A DNA stretch of 64,000 nt from Thalassobius sp034670005 (GCF_034670005.1 NZ_JAXMOH010000003.1:248001-312000), one strand, 5' to 3'. Shown: positions 1 to 9,262, counted from the stretch's first letter. The notes: generated from the sequence alone by a model not told the origin. A program made the numbers and translations.

Positions 1-286
1 TCAGTTTTACCACCCGCACCAGACGATCCAGATCGCCGCTACAGGCCGCTTTACATTGCGCCAACAGAGCAACAGCACAGGTTTTGGCGGCTGCGGTGCC
101 TTCTGCTGTGGTCATGTCTGCACCCAGCTTACCGGTGATCAACCCGTCGGGGCCGTTGGAAATCTGACCCGATACGAACACCAGATCGCCGACCTGCACA
201 AAAGGTACGTAATTGGCTGCAGGTGCTTGGGCCTCGGGCAGGGTGACGCCCAGTTCGGCCAAGCGCGTTTCGATTTGTCCAGTCAT
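1..286 (-). CDS. RidA (YjgF/UK114) family protein, C-terminal part off the window
   Basis: The gene reads leftward and runs off the left edge; 95 codons are visible. It starts at ATG 286 behind AGGAGA, six bases upstream. The visible protein has the RidA-like core LPEAQAPAANYVPFVQ followed by LVFVSGQI and a conserved helix ending in a D-L-x-R-L-V-R-V-V-K-L segment. RidA proteins deaminate reactive enamine/imine intermediates made by PLP enzymes, but this longer subfamily (about 150 residues, beginning with a TRLAELGVTLPEA-type segment) is less well characterised. The catalytic arginine region lies beyond the window, so function is inferred from the N-terminal half only. Confidence 0.8.
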   Translation of the reverse strand, partial: MTGQIETRLAELGVTLPEAQAPAANYVPFVQVGDLVFVSGQISNGPDGLITGKLGADMTTAEGTAAAKTCAVALLAQCKAACSGDLDRLVRVVKL

Positions 287-379
287 GGGGTTTCTCCTGT
301 CATCATGGGTTTGGCGCGACGCTAACGCCATGATCGGCGAATGCAATGCCAAACCACGCGCGCGCTGCGACCGATTTCG

Positions 380-1687
380 TTATTCGCGGAATGCCTTGAC
401 AAAATAATCTGACACCGGTTTGAGCAGATAGGCCAGCGGCGTGCGGTCGGCAGTGCGGATAAAGGCTTCTACCGGCATACCGGGCACCAACACGACCCCT
501 TCGGGAAGACGTTCCATTTCACCGTCTTTGATCAGTATTTCAGCCCGGTAATAAGATCGTCCGCTTTTGTCATCGGTAAAGGCGTCGGCAGAGACTTTGC
601 TGACCCTGCCCTTCAGTTCAGGCGTGGTTCTTTGATCCAACGCAGGCAAGCGCAGGACCACGTCCTGACCGGGATAGACCTGATCAATATTGATGGTTTC
701 GATCTGGCTGGCGATCACTAGCGGACGGTCTTGCGGTACCAGAAACATCACCGGATCGGCGGGACGGATCACCGAACGCGGGGCGAAGAACTGCATTCCA
801 TACACCACGCCGGAAACCGGCGCGCGAATGTCGAGACGGCCCAGGCGGTTTTTCAAAGACCGGCGATTTTCGGCCAGTTCCAATTCCCGATATTGCAGAT
901 CGCGCAGCCGCGATACAGCGTCTTCCCGGCGCGAAGTGTCAAGCTTGAGAATCTCGATCTCGATCTCGGTGATCCTGCCTTCGGCCTGAGCCGCCTGCGC
1001 GATCAGGTTGCCGACACGTCCGCTCAGCCCGGCCTGTTCGCGCTGCAAACCGAGGACGCGTGACGACTGCGCCAATCCGCGTTCCAGCAGCGATTGCTGA
1101 TTTTCCAGCTCTTCATCAATCAGCGCCTGCTGTCGTTCCAGCGCCACTTGCTGTGCCTTGATGCCATCGATCTGGCTGCTGATCTGCGCTTTGCGTTTCT
1201 GCAACTGATCAATTTCCTGGGCTTCAGAGGCATCGCGCGCCTGCACCAGCCGGATTTGACCTTCGATCAGGTCATGAACGTCGGGGTTTTCCTTGGCAGC
1301 CTGCAGCAGCTCTGGTTCGAATTCGATATCCGACTTGCCGTCTTGTTCCGCTTCCAGACGACCGCGCCGCGCCATCAGTTCGAACAACTGGCCCTCGACG
1401 ATGGACAGTTCGGATTGCAGATCGGTCGGATCGAGGCGAACCAGCAGTTGATTAGCTTCGACAAAGTCACCTTCTTCGACCAGCAATTCTGAAATTACGC
1501 CGCCATCGGGGTGTTGCACCACCTGACGGTTCTGATCGACCTCGATTTGACCGCTGGCAACGATTGCGCCTGCGATCTGGGTCAGGGCCGCCCATGCGCC
1601 GAACCCGCCGACCAGCAGCGCCAGCGCGAAAACGCCAATGAAAAGCGGTATCCGGACCGGGAAAGGTTTAGGGCCTAGCGGTATCAT
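380..1687 (-). CDS. Type I secretion membrane-fusion (HlyD/PrtE family) protein
   Basis: 435 residues, about the normal length for HlyD/PrtE adaptors. A short cytoplasmic N-terminus precedes one membrane helix (about residues 13-35). A biotinyl-lipoyl-like half follows (GGVISELLVEEGDFVEANQ, about 62-80), then a long coiled-coil hairpin rich in Gln, Glu and Leu (about 95-285), the second lipoyl half (RAPVSGVVYG) and a beta-barrel domain. It should link the inner-membrane ABC protein to an outer-membrane TolC-like channel. Its start overlaps the stop of the upstream ABC gene by 4 bp (ATGA), so the two are translationally coupled. No TolC gene or RTX-type substrate is visible in the window. Confidence 0.9.
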   Translation of the reverse strand: MIPLGPKPFPVRIPLFIGVFALALLVGGFGAWAALTQIAGAIVASGQIEVDQNRQVVQHPDGGVISELLVEEGDFVEANQLLVRLDPTDLQSELSIVEGQLFELMARRGRLEAEQDGKSDIEFEPELLQAAKENPDVHDLIEGQIRLVQARDASEAQEIDQLQKRKAQISSQIDGIKAQQVALERQQALIDEELENQQSLLERGLAQSSRVLGLQREQAGLSGRVGNLIAQAAQAEGRITEIEIEILKLDTSRREDAVSRLRDLQYRELELAENRRSLKNRLGRLDIRAPVSGVVYGMQFFAPRSVIRPADPVMFLVPQDRPLVIASQIETINIDQVYPGQDVVLRLPALDQRTTPELKGRVSKVSADAFTDDKSGRSYYRAEILIKDGEMERLPEGVVLVPGMPVEAFIRTADRTPLAYLLKPVSDYFVKAFRE

Positions 1688-3426
1688 TGCATTCCCCCCT
1701 GACCGGCGGTTTTCTTCAGTTGTTGCGAATTCTTAACCACTTCTTGCAAGACATCGTCCTTGGGTCCAAACGCTTTGACCGCGCCGTTCTCCAACATCAA
1801 AAGCAGGTCGCATTCCTGAATCGCCGCAGGACGGTGCGCCATGATGATCACCGATTTACCTTCGGATTTGAGAGTCCTGATGGCCGAGTTCAGGGCCATC
1901 GAGCCTTCGTTGTCGAGGTTGGAATTGGGTTCGTCCAACACCAGGATCACCGGGGCGGAATACATCGCCCGCGCCAGTCCGATACGTTGAATCTGTCCGC
2001 CTGACAGCCGCCCGCCGGATGCGGTGACGCGGGTGTCATAGCCATCGGGCAGTTTCACAATCATCGAATGTGCATCTGCGCGTTTGGCAGCTGCTACGAT
2101 TTTTTCCGGGTCGGGTTCGGGGGACAGGCGGGCGATGTTTTCAGCGATGGTACCGTCAAACAGTTCCACCCGCTGCGGCAGATAGCCGATCAATTGGCCC
2201 AGAACCGTTGGATCGTACTGGTCCAGAGTCGCACCGTCGAGCCGGATCTTGCCGCCCGCAGGCCGCCAAAGCCCGGTGATCGCGCGCGCCAGCGATGATT
2301 TGCCAGCACCGGACGGGCCGATTACCCCCAGCGCAGTGCCTGGTGGCAGCATGAAGTTGATCATCCGCAGCGTTGCCTGCGCTTCGCCCGGCGGCACCAC
2401 GGTCAGGCTTTGCACTTCCAGTTTCGCCTGCGGGGTCGGCAACGGCGTCCGTTCGGTTTCCGGCGGTACCATCGACAGCAGTTCGGCCAGATTGTGCCAT
2501 CCTTTGCTGGCGCGCTGCACCACCGACCACTGATTGATCAACATCTCGATCGGGGCCAGAGCCCGGCCCATCAGGATCGATCCTGCGATCATGGCGCCGG
2601 GCGACAATTCGCCATGCAGCACCAGATACGCCCCCAGTCCAAGCATGGCTGATTGCAGGAATTGCCGGAAGGTTTTCGACAGAACCGAGAAGCCCCCGCC
2701 GGAATCGGTTGCGGTGATGTATTGGCTCAATGCACGATTTCGGCTTTTCTCCCAACGATGGAAGGTGGCTTCGCGCATACCCATCGCCTGCACTGATTCG
2801 GCCTCGGCTTGCAGTTGTGAAGCGAAATGTTCAGACGCCACAACGGATTGATTGGCCTGAGCCATCGGTTGCCGGGTCAAGGTCTGGTTGGCCAAAGTAA
2901 TCAGGACAAGAACAACGCCGCCGCTGATCGCCAGATAGCCAAGCCAAGGATGGAAGATCATGATCCCGAACAAGAAAAATGGCGTCCAGGGGATGTCGAA
3001 AAATGCAGTGAGCGCGGGTGAGCTGATCAGCCGCTGCACGGATTCCAGATCTCGCAGGCCAGTGGCGGTCAGTTGGTCGGGCTTCAGCGCTGACTTGCGG
3101 ATCACGGCGTCAAAAACGCGGCGATCCAGTCGTGCCTGAAACCGTGCGCCGACCCGCGCCATGATCCGAGTCCGGGCGACATCCAGCAATCCCATCATAA
3201 AGAACAGGAAGGCCACCAGCAGGGTCAGGCCAAACAGGGTTTCAACCGATCGGCTGCCCAATACGCGGTCATAAACCTGTAGCATGTAAAGAGGGCTGGT
3301 GAGCATCAAAAGATTGACGAAGAAGCTGAACAGAGCGACCGCCCAATATAGCCCTCGGCTCTCGCGCCGTGCAGCCAGCAATTCCTGTCGACCGGTTTCC
3401 ATCTGTCTGGGAGTCATCCGCGTCAT
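1684..3426 (-). CDS. Type I secretion ABC permease/ATPase (PrtD family)
   Basis: 580 residues, typical of PrtD/HasD-like exporters, which lack the C39-like N-terminal domain of HlyB. The N-terminal half carries the membrane domain (helices near 28-50 and 62-82, and further segments at about 130-180 and 255-290). The C-terminal half is the nucleotide-binding domain, with Walker A GPSGAGKSS, signature LSGGQ, Walker B VILVLDEPNSNLD and an AHRP H-loop. It powers export of an unfolded protein substrate through the HlyD partner encoded directly downstream. An in-frame ATG three codons further in (3417) is an alternative start; neither start has a strong ribosome site. The substrate is unknown. Confidence 0.92.
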   Translation of the reverse strand: MTRMTPRQMETGRQELLAARRESRGLYWAVALFSFFVNLLMLTSPLYMLQVYDRVLGSRSVETLFGLTLLVAFLFFMMGLLDVARTRIMARVGARFQARLDRRVFDAVIRKSALKPDQLTATGLRDLESVQRLISSPALTAFFDIPWTPFFLFGIMIFHPWLGYLAISGGVVLVLITLANQTLTRQPMAQANQSVVASEHFASQLQAEAESVQAMGMREATFHRWEKSRNRALSQYITATDSGGGFSVLSKTFRQFLQSAMLGLGAYLVLHGELSPGAMIAGSILMGRALAPIEMLINQWSVVQRASKGWHNLAELLSMVPPETERTPLPTPQAKLEVQSLTVVPPGEAQATLRMINFMLPPGTALGVIGPSGAGKSSLARAITGLWRPAGGKIRLDGATLDQYDPTVLGQLIGYLPQRVELFDGTIAENIARLSPEPDPEKIVAAAKRADAHSMIVKLPDGYDTRVTASGGRLSGGQIQRIGLARAMYSAPVILVLDEPNSNLDNEGSMALNSAIRTLKSEGKSVIIMAHRPAAIQECDLLLMLENGAVKAFGPKDDVLQEVVKNSQQLKKTAGQGGMQ

Positions 3427-3623
3427 TCCGCCAGTTTTACAATTAGTGTCATACGGGTAATAGTCCGCCGTGTCCTGCCGCGCTATAAAGTGCCAAAGGT
3501 GTTCCTATGCTGCTAATCCGCCACATCTGGTGCTTATGCTTTTCCAATGGGCTGAGATATGAGATATGCGTGACCAAGATAACTGTCAAAGTTTAGAATT
3601 CGGCTGTAGAATTGACTGATCAT

Positions 3624-4415
3624 ATGAAGAAATACAAGCGGGGCTTTACTGGCAAAACCATATTGATCGGCTTTGCACTGTCCATTACCCTTTCAGCCTG
3701 TACGCCGGTTGACCCGTCGTTGATGACCAGCGGCGGTGTGTTCGACCCTTACGAGGCAACCAACCGTAAAAACCATGAATTCAACCGTGCCGTGGACCGC
3801 GCCTTGCTGCGGCCTGTGGGCAAGGGATATGCCAGCGTCATACCCGGCGATATCCAGACCAGCATCGGGAATTTCGGGGATAACCTGTCTGAACCCAGTA
3901 TGGCCGTGAACCATATGCTGCAGGCGGACATGAAGGGTTTGAGTGTAAATTTCTACCGTTTCCTGATCAACTCCACACTGGGTATGGCGGGTCTGTTTGA
4001 CGTCGCCGCAGAATTCGGTGTGAACAAGGACGATACGGATTTCGGCGAAACCCTACATGTCTGGGGCGCGCCGGAAGGGGCCTATGTCGAATTGCCGCTA
4101 CTGGGACCATCAAATGAACGTGATGCCGTGGGAAAAGTCGTCGATCTGTTCACTGATCCGCTTTCAAATGTCATTCCAAGCCCCGAAAAATATTACGGAA
4201 CCGCTGCACGGGTCGCGGCTAAGGTCGGTGATCGGGGACGCTATTCGGATACGGTCGATTCGGTCCTCTATGACAGCGCCGACAGCTATTCCCAGACACG
4301 TCTGATATTTACACAAAAACGCCGCTTTGAACTTGGCGGCGGCGGTTCGGATACTTATTCTGATCCTTATTCCGACCCTTATTCTGATCCGTATGGGGAC
4401 CCCTATGCTGAATAA
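3624..4415 (+). CDS. mlaA: MlaA (VacJ) family outer-membrane lipoprotein
   Basis: About 263 residues from ATG 3624; an in-frame TTG at 3612 could add four residues, and no clear ribosome site favours either. A basic N-terminus and hydrophobic stretch end in the lipobox LSAC, so Cys26 should be lipidated. The MlaA core follows: DPYEATNRKNHEFNRAVDR, then FGDNLSEPSMAVNHMLQ, then FLINSTLGMAGLFDVA and FGETLHVWGAPEGAYVELP. MlaA proteins move mislocalised phospholipid out of the outer membrane and pass it to MlaC, whose gene overlaps this one. The odd part is the C-terminus, made of a tandem Tyr-Ser-Asp-Pro-type repeat. Confidence 0.9.
   Translation: MKKYKRGFTGKTILIGFALSITLSACTPVDPSLMTSGGVFDPYEATNRKNHEFNRAVDRALLRPVGKGYASVIPGDIQTSIGNFGDNLSEPSMAVNHMLQADMKGLSVNFYRFLINSTLGMAGLFDVAAEFGVNKDDTDFGETLHVWGAPEGAYVELPLLGPSNERDAVGKVVDLFTDPLSNVIPSPEKYYGTAARVAAKVGDRGRYSDTVDSVLYDSADSYSQTRLIFTQKRRFELGGGGSDTYSDPYSDPYSDPYGDPYAE
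4356..4403 (+). repeat. 12-nt tandem repeat coding (Y-S/G-D-P)x4 at the MlaA C-terminus
   Basis: Four consecutive 12-nt units of the form TATTCTGATCCT (with TCC/GAC/CCG/GGG variants) encode Tyr-Ser-Asp-Pro three times and Tyr-Gly-Asp-Pro once, just before the stop codon of the MlaA-family gene. The next gene starts within the codons right after the repeat, so a change in repeat number would alter the MlaA tail without shifting the frame of either gene. Confidence 0.85.
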
Positions 4416-5010
4416 ATCTTCCCGCCGGTCGTTTTTGTCACAGATCAGCGCTACCGCACTGGCCGCGATGCTGCCCATGCCTGCCTTCGCGCTCAGCGCC
4501 AGCCGCGCCAAAACACTGGTCGACAGGCTGGTTGCGGATATCAATCAGGTGATCGATTCAGGAAAATCTGAAAACCTGATGCTCAAGGAGTTCGAAAGGA
4601 TATTCGACCGCTACGCCGATGTCCCGACGATCGCGCGCTATGCGCTTGGTGTCGACGCTCGCCGCGCCAGCCCTGCACAGTTGAGTGAATTCACCAAAGT
4701 GTTTCAGCGGTATATTTCGATCAAATACGGCAAACGGTTCCGTGAATTCATTGGCGGGAAAATCGTGGTGGATTCGGCGCGTCAGATCAAAAGCTTTATT
4801 GAGGTGAAGACCACCGCGCATTTGCGCGGCGAAGCACCGTTCGATGTGACGTTTCTTGTGTCGGACAAAAGTGGGTCCGAAAAGTTCTTCAACATGTTCA
4901 TCGAAGGAATCAACATGTTGTTGACCGAGCGAGACGAAATCGGTGCAATGCTGGATCAGCGCGGCGGCAATATCGATGCAATGATCGCAGATTTGCGCAA
5001 GGTTTCATAA
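4405..5010 (+). CDS. mlaC: MlaC (Ttg2D) family periplasmic phospholipid-binding protein
   Basis: 201 residues from ATG 4405, which overlaps the 3' end of the MlaA gene. The N-terminus is a cleavable signal, ending near AFA at residue 29, and contains SRRSFL. That fits a twin-arginine (Tat) signal better than a plain Sec signal. The mature part has the MlaC/Tgt2 layout: helical start (AKTLVDRLVADINQVIDSG), MLKEFERIFDRYADVPTIARYALG, then F-x-x-x-F-Q-R-Y-I and a C-terminal sheet ending IEGINMLLTERDEIGAMLD. It should ferry phospholipid between MlaA and an inner-membrane MlaFEDB importer, which is not in this window. An ATG at 4393 is an alternative start. Confidence 0.88.
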   Translation: MLNKSSRRSFLSQISATALAAMLPMPAFALSASRAKTLVDRLVADINQVIDSGKSENLMLKEFERIFDRYADVPTIARYALGVDARRASPAQLSEFTKVFQRYISIKYGKRFREFIGGKIVVDSARQIKSFIEVKTTAHLRGEAPFDVTFLVSDKSGSEKFFNMFIEGINMLLTERDEIGAMLDQRGGNIDAMIADLRKVS

Positions 5011-5066
5011 CCTTTCCCATCTGGGCGATAGTGATAAACGGCGCGGTTCAGCCCGCGCCGTTTCTG

Positions 5067-7247
5067 TTACCGGTCTCCGGTCCCCAGAAGATCGCGCAGC
5101 AGCTTGTCGATACCTCCCCGAGTGTCGTCGTTGCTGTCATTTCTGACCTTGGTTTTCTTCGGCGGGCTACCGTCACGCAGCATCGGCAGCGGCTTGGGGT
5201 CGATCCCATCGTGAACGCGAGTCATGGTCTCGTGCCAGATTTCGGCGGGCAGACCCGATCCGGTCACCCCGGAAAGCGGCGTGTTATTGTCATAGCCCAT
5301 CCAAACTCCGGCTACATAATCGGCGCTGAACCCGATAAACCATGCATCCTTTGCATCCGAAGACGTGCCGGTTTTACCCGCCACTTCCCGGTCGTCCAGG
5401 TTGGCGCGGCGGCCCGATCCGCGGGTCGCCACATTATACATCATCCAGGTTAGTTCGCGCGCCGCATTTTCGCTGATCACGCGTTCGCGGATACCACCGG
5501 TGGCGGTCATCAGCGGATCGTCATCACCCTGCATGCGCAATTCGACCAGCCCATAGGGCGTAACCGAACTGCCGCCATTGAGGATGCCGGCATACGCGCC
5601 GGTCATCTCGATCAACGTGGTTTCCGACGCGCCAAGCGCCAGCGCCGGCCCCTGGGCCAGGTCGGATTTGATGCCAAACCCTTCGGCCACCCGGCGCACA
5701 TTATCAAGCCCGGCTGCCCGTGCCATCTTGACTGCAGGAATGTTAAGCGAGCTGCGCAGCGCTTCGGTCAGCGTCACCTCGCCGTGGTATTTCTTGTCGT
5801 AATTCTTCGGTGACCATGGACCAGATCCGGGAATGTTGATGGTCAGCGGTTCGTCCATCACCGTGTCGTTCGATGACCAGCCCAGTTCCAGCGCGGTCGC
5901 ATAGACGAAGGGTTTGAAGGCCGACCCTGATTGTCGTTTCGCGGTGGTGGCGCGGTTGAATACTCCAGACACCCGGGTTTCACGCCCGCCGACCATGGCG
6001 CGCACCGCGCCATCGGCCGACATCACCACGATGGCGGCCTGCGCCTCTGATCCGTCTTTGACCTTTTCGCTGTAGATGTAATTCATCGCCTCTTCGGCGG
6101 CTTTCTGAATGCGCTGATCCAGCGTGGTGCGGATGACCACATCCGAGGTGCTGTTGCGGGTAAAAAATTCCGGTCCCGAGGACATTACCCAGTCGGCGAA
6201 ATATCCGCCCGCCCGCGCTTCGGCCGCAGGTGAAAGTTCTGCTGGGTGGTTCAGCGCGTTCTGTGCGGCAGTATCCGATAGGTAGCCTTGATCGCGCATC
6301 AGGTCGATCACCACCGCAGCACGGTTTTGCGACCGTTGCAGATTGTTGGTTGGTGCCAGAGATGTCGGCGCGGTCAGCAGTCCCGCCAACATTGCGCCTT
6401 CAGCCGGGTCCAGCGCCGAGGCGGGTTTGCCAAAGAACCGTTGCGCGGCGGCTTCTGCACCATAAGCACCGCCACCCATATAGGCGCGGTTCAGGTAGAT
6501 CGAAAGGATTTCGTCCTTGCTGTATTTGCTCTCCATCGCCAGCGCATAGATCGCTTCTTTGATTTTGCGCCAAAGTGATCCTTGACGACAATCGGATTCA
6601 TAGGCGGCTTCGCTTTCCCAGTCGTCGGAGTTGTATTCGACCCCCAGGCAAAGCAGTTTCGCGGTCTGCTGGGTAATGGTCGATCCGCCATGTCCGGACA
6701 GCGGTCCACGCCCTTCGCGCAGGTTGATCCGGATCGCGCTGGCGACGCCACGCGGCGAGATGCCGAAATGGCGATAGAACCGTTTGTCTTCGGTTGCGAC
6801 CACGGCGTTTTTGAGATGCGGCGATACCGCGTCGGCTGTCACCACCCCACCGAACTGATCACCGCGCCAGGCAAAGACCTGTCCATCGCGGTCGGTCATG
6901 GTGACCGACCCTTTGGCGCGGCCATCCAGTACCGCCCCGGCTTCGGGTAAGGTGGTATAGACATAGCCCACCGACAAGGCGACGATCAGCGCGACGACCG
7001 CTCCGACGCGCCAGCTGAACCCCCATATAACGCGCAGGATCAGACCAATCAGCCGTTTGAAAAAGCGCAGGATCGGATTGCCGGCCGGTTTGGCCGACGC
7101 TTTGCGTTTGGTCGGCCGCCGTTTTGGCTTTGCCGATTTCGAAGCTGCCGCCTTTTTCGGTGTCGATGCTTTCGATTTGGTCTTGGATGTCTTGGAATAA
7201 CGTCGTTCGGCCACCAAGGGCGGCTTCTTTCGACCTGAATCACTCAT
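5067..7247 (-). CDS. Class A penicillin-binding protein (PBP1A family), transglycosylase/transpeptidase
   Basis: 726 residues from ATG 7247 (AGGA eight bases upstream); a TTG six bases earlier is less likely. A very basic Lys/Ala/Pro tail (1-65) is cytoplasmic and one membrane helix (about 67-97) follows. The GT51 glycosyltransferase domain has EDKRFYRHFG (catalytic Glu153), GGSTITQQTAK and RKIKEAIYALAMESKYSKDE. The transpeptidase domain has SAFK (Ser442), SLN in LRSSLNIPAVK, and KTGTSSDAKDAW. It polymerises and cross-links peptidoglycan at the cytoplasmic membrane. It converges with the MlaC gene and stands alone. Confidence 0.93.
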   Translation of the reverse strand: MSDSGRKKPPLVAERRYSKTSKTKSKASTPKKAAASKSAKPKRRPTKRKASAKPAGNPILRFFKRLIGLILRVIWGFSWRVGAVVALIVALSVGYVYTTLPEAGAVLDGRAKGSVTMTDRDGQVFAWRGDQFGGVVTADAVSPHLKNAVVATEDKRFYRHFGISPRGVASAIRINLREGRGPLSGHGGSTITQQTAKLLCLGVEYNSDDWESEAAYESDCRQGSLWRKIKEAIYALAMESKYSKDEILSIYLNRAYMGGGAYGAEAAAQRFFGKPASALDPAEGAMLAGLLTAPTSLAPTNNLQRSQNRAAVVIDLMRDQGYLSDTAAQNALNHPAELSPAAEARAGGYFADWVMSSGPEFFTRNSTSDVVIRTTLDQRIQKAAEEAMNYIYSEKVKDGSEAQAAIVVMSADGAVRAMVGGRETRVSGVFNRATTAKRQSGSAFKPFVYATALELGWSSNDTVMDEPLTINIPGSGPWSPKNYDKKYHGEVTLTEALRSSLNIPAVKMARAAGLDNVRRVAEGFGIKSDLAQGPALALGASETTLIEMTGAYAGILNGGSSVTPYGLVELRMQGDDDPLMTATGGIRERVISENAARELTWMMYNVATRGSGRRANLDDREVAGKTGTSSDAKDAWFIGFSADYVAGVWMGYDNNTPLSGVTGSGLPAEIWHETMTRVHDGIDPKPLPMLRDGSPPKKTKVRNDSNDDTRGGIDKLLRDLLGTGDR

Positions 7248-7506
7248 GTCCAATCCTGCTCGGCTCGTTCTTTTTTCGCATGATACATGTCTGTGCCGTG
7301 AATGTTGAGGCCTTCTATGCCGCCCATTTACGTTTTCATTGAGATGAAAAAATGGGCAAAAATGTATATATGATGAAAAATTAATCTACTTTGCATGAGA
7401 GTTGGCGCAATTTTGGGCCGTTCGCTTCTCTCTGATACTGGGTTTCGTGTTCATTAGCCCTGTAATCCAGCGGGACCACCCGCACCATAACGACAAGGGG
7501 ATCAAG

Positions 7507-7845
7507 GTGAAACTCATCATTGCAACGATCAAACCGTTCAAGCTGGAGGAGGTCCGTGAAGCACTGACCGACATCGGCGTGCGCGGCATGATGGTGACCG
7601 AAATCAAGGGGTTCGGTTCGCAGTCGGGTCATACGGAAATCTATCGCGGCGCTGAATACGCGGTGAACTTCGTGCCCAAAGTGAAACTGGAAATCGTGGT
7701 GGACTCGGCCATGGCCGATCAGGTGGTTGAAACCATCACCACCACCGCACGCACCGGCAAGATCGGTGACGGCAAAATTTTCGTGCTGGACGTGGCGCAG
7801 GCCGTACGCGTGCGGACCGGCGAAACGAATGATGACGCGTTGTAA
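7507..7845 (+). CDS. glnK: PII nitrogen regulatory protein GlnK
   Basis: 112 residues, the exact family length, from GTG 7507 behind AAGGGG six bases upstream. The open frame extends further upstream, but that part has no PII similarity. The protein starts M-K-L-I-I-A-T-I-K-P-F and carries the T-loop signature GHTEIYRGAEY with uridylylation residue Tyr51, the B-loop region TTTARTGKIGDGKIF and the C-loop. PII proteins sense ATP/ADP and 2-oxoglutarate; GlnK plugs the AmtB channel when nitrogen is sufficient. It is 23 bp upstream of amtB, the standard operon. Expression is probably nitrogen-controlled, but no operator or sigma-54 site in the 260 bp upstream was clear enough to call. Confidence 0.96.
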   Translation: MKLIIATIKPFKLEEVREALTDIGVRGMMVTEIKGFGSQSGHTEIYRGAEYAVNFVPKVKLEIVVDSAMADQVVETITTTARTGKIGDGKIFVLDVAQAVRVRTGETNDDAL

Positions 7846-7868
7846 GCCGCGGACAGGGGAATAAGGAA

Positions 7869-9200
7869 ATGCAAATGAACCGTATCACGAAACTTGGCCT
7901 GGCCGCCGCGCTGATCGCGCTGCCGAGCCTGGGTCTGGCCCAAGAGGCCGATGTGACCCCGCCGAACGAAGAAATCGGCTATATTCTCAACACCTTTATG
8001 TTCCTCGTCACCGGCTTCTTGGTGATGTGGATGGGCGCGGGCTTCTCGATGCTCGAAGCTGGGCTGGTGCGTTCCAAGAACGTGGCGATGCAGTCGCTCA
8101 AGAACGTTGCATTGTTCGCCATCGCCGCGATCATGTACTATCTGGTTGGCTACAACCTGATGTATCCGGGCGATGGCTGGACCATCACCAACGTCCTGGG
8201 TGCGTTCAGCCCCGCGTCGATGGAACCGGTTGGCCTGGCTGATACCGAAACCGATCTGACCTATGCGTCGGTGGGTTCGGACTTCTTCTTCCAGTTGATG
8301 TTCTGCGCCACCACCGCTTCGATCGTTTCGGGCACGCTGGCCGAGCGCATCAAGCTGTGGCCCTTCCTGATCTTTACCGTAATCCTGACCGGCCTGATCT
8401 ACCCGATCCAGGCGTCGTGGAAGTGGGGCGGCGGTTTCCTGGATGCGAATTACGGCTTCCTGGACTTCGCAGGCTCGACCGTCGTGCATTCGGTTGGCGG
8501 CTGGGCTGCTCTGGCCGGCGCGCTGATCCTTGGTCCGCGTATCGGGAAATACAAAGATGGCAAAACCCACCCGATGCCCGGTTCGAACCTGACTCTGGCA
8601 ACTCTGGGGACGTTCATCCTGTGGCTGGGTTGGTTCGGCTTCAATGGCGGGTCGCAGCTCTATATGGACACGGCCGGCAACGTCGCTGACATCAGCCGCA
8701 TCTTCGCCAACACCAACACCGCAGCTGCAGGTGGTGCCATCGCCGCACTGATCCTGACCCAGCTGCTGTACAAGAAGCCGGATATCACCATGGTGCTGAA
8801 CGGCGCACTGGCGGGTCTGGTTTCGATCACCGCCGAACCGCTGACCCCATCCTTGGGCGCAGCAACCCTGATCGGGGCCGTAGGTGGTATTCTGGTGGTC
8901 TTCGCCGTGCCGTTCCTGGACAAGCTGAAGATCGACGACGTTGTTGGCGCGATCCCGGTTCACCTGATTTGCGGTATCTGGGGCACCCTGGCGGTTTGCT
9001 TGACCAACGGTGACGCGACCTTCGGCGGTCAGCTGATCTCGATCGTTATCGTCGGTGTCTTCACCTTCGTGGTCTCGTCAGTTGTCTGGTTTATACTCAA
9101 GGCCACCATGGGCATCCGTGTCGGCGAAGAGGAAGAAATCTCGGGTCTCGACATGGCCGAGCTGGGGATGGAAGCTTATCCCGAATTCACCAAGGGCTGA
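7869..9200 (+). CDS. amtB: Ammonium transporter AmtB
   Basis: 443 residues with a cleavable signal peptide (hydrophobic stretch ending near GLAQE) and eleven predicted membrane helices. Signature segments include GFLVMWMGAGFSMLEAGLVR, DFAGSTVVHSVGGWAALAGA and VHLICGIWGTLAV, which carry the twin histidines of the pore. It conducts ammonium into the cytoplasm as a trimer gated by GlnK, encoded just upstream. Two start codons are possible: ATG 7869 with AGGGGA eight bases before it, or ATG 7875 with AAGGA seven bases before it. A strong terminator follows. Confidence 0.96.
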   Translation: MQMNRITKLGLAAALIALPSLGLAQEADVTPPNEEIGYILNTFMFLVTGFLVMWMGAGFSMLEAGLVRSKNVAMQSLKNVALFAIAAIMYYLVGYNLMYPGDGWTITNVLGAFSPASMEPVGLADTETDLTYASVGSDFFFQLMFCATTASIVSGTLAERIKLWPFLIFTVILTGLIYPIQASWKWGGGFLDANYGFLDFAGSTVVHSVGGWAALAGALILGPRIGKYKDGKTHPMPGSNLTLATLGTFILWLGWFGFNGGSQLYMDTAGNVADISRIFANTNTAAAGGAIAALILTQLLYKKPDITMVLNGALAGLVSITAEPLTPSLGAATLIGAVGGILVVFAVPFLDKLKIDDVVGAIPVHLICGIWGTLAVCLTNGDATFGGQLISIVIVGVFTFVVSSVVWFILKATMGIRVGEEEEISGLDMAELGMEAYPEFTKG

Positions 9201-9231
9201 TATTCCTTCCTGATCAGTTCTTACTATCTGG

Positions 9232-9262
9232 CCCGGGCGTTCAAAGCGCCCGGGTCTTTTTT
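9232..9262 (+). terminator. Rho-independent terminator of glnK-amtB
   Basis: A perfect 8-bp stem, CCCGGGCG paired with CGCCCGGG, encloses a 7-nt loop and is followed by TCTTTTTT. It begins 31 bp after the amtB stop codon. Confidence 0.9.

Noticed and set aside
4327..4404. N-terminal extension of MlaC (Leu/Ile-rich repeat)
   Set aside because: It is the MlaA YSDP repeat read in another frame; the signal peptide from ATG 4405 is complete by itself.
7391..7420. Sigma-54-like GG...GC element upstream of glnK
   Set aside because: The GG and GC doublets are 13 bp apart rather than the required 12, and the flanks do not match TGGCAC-N5-TTGCA.
7719..8963. 414-codon open frame antisense to amtB
   Set aside because: It lies wholly opposite glnK/amtB, has no ribosome site, and its Arg/Gln/His-rich composition is what the complement of a GC-rich gene gives.
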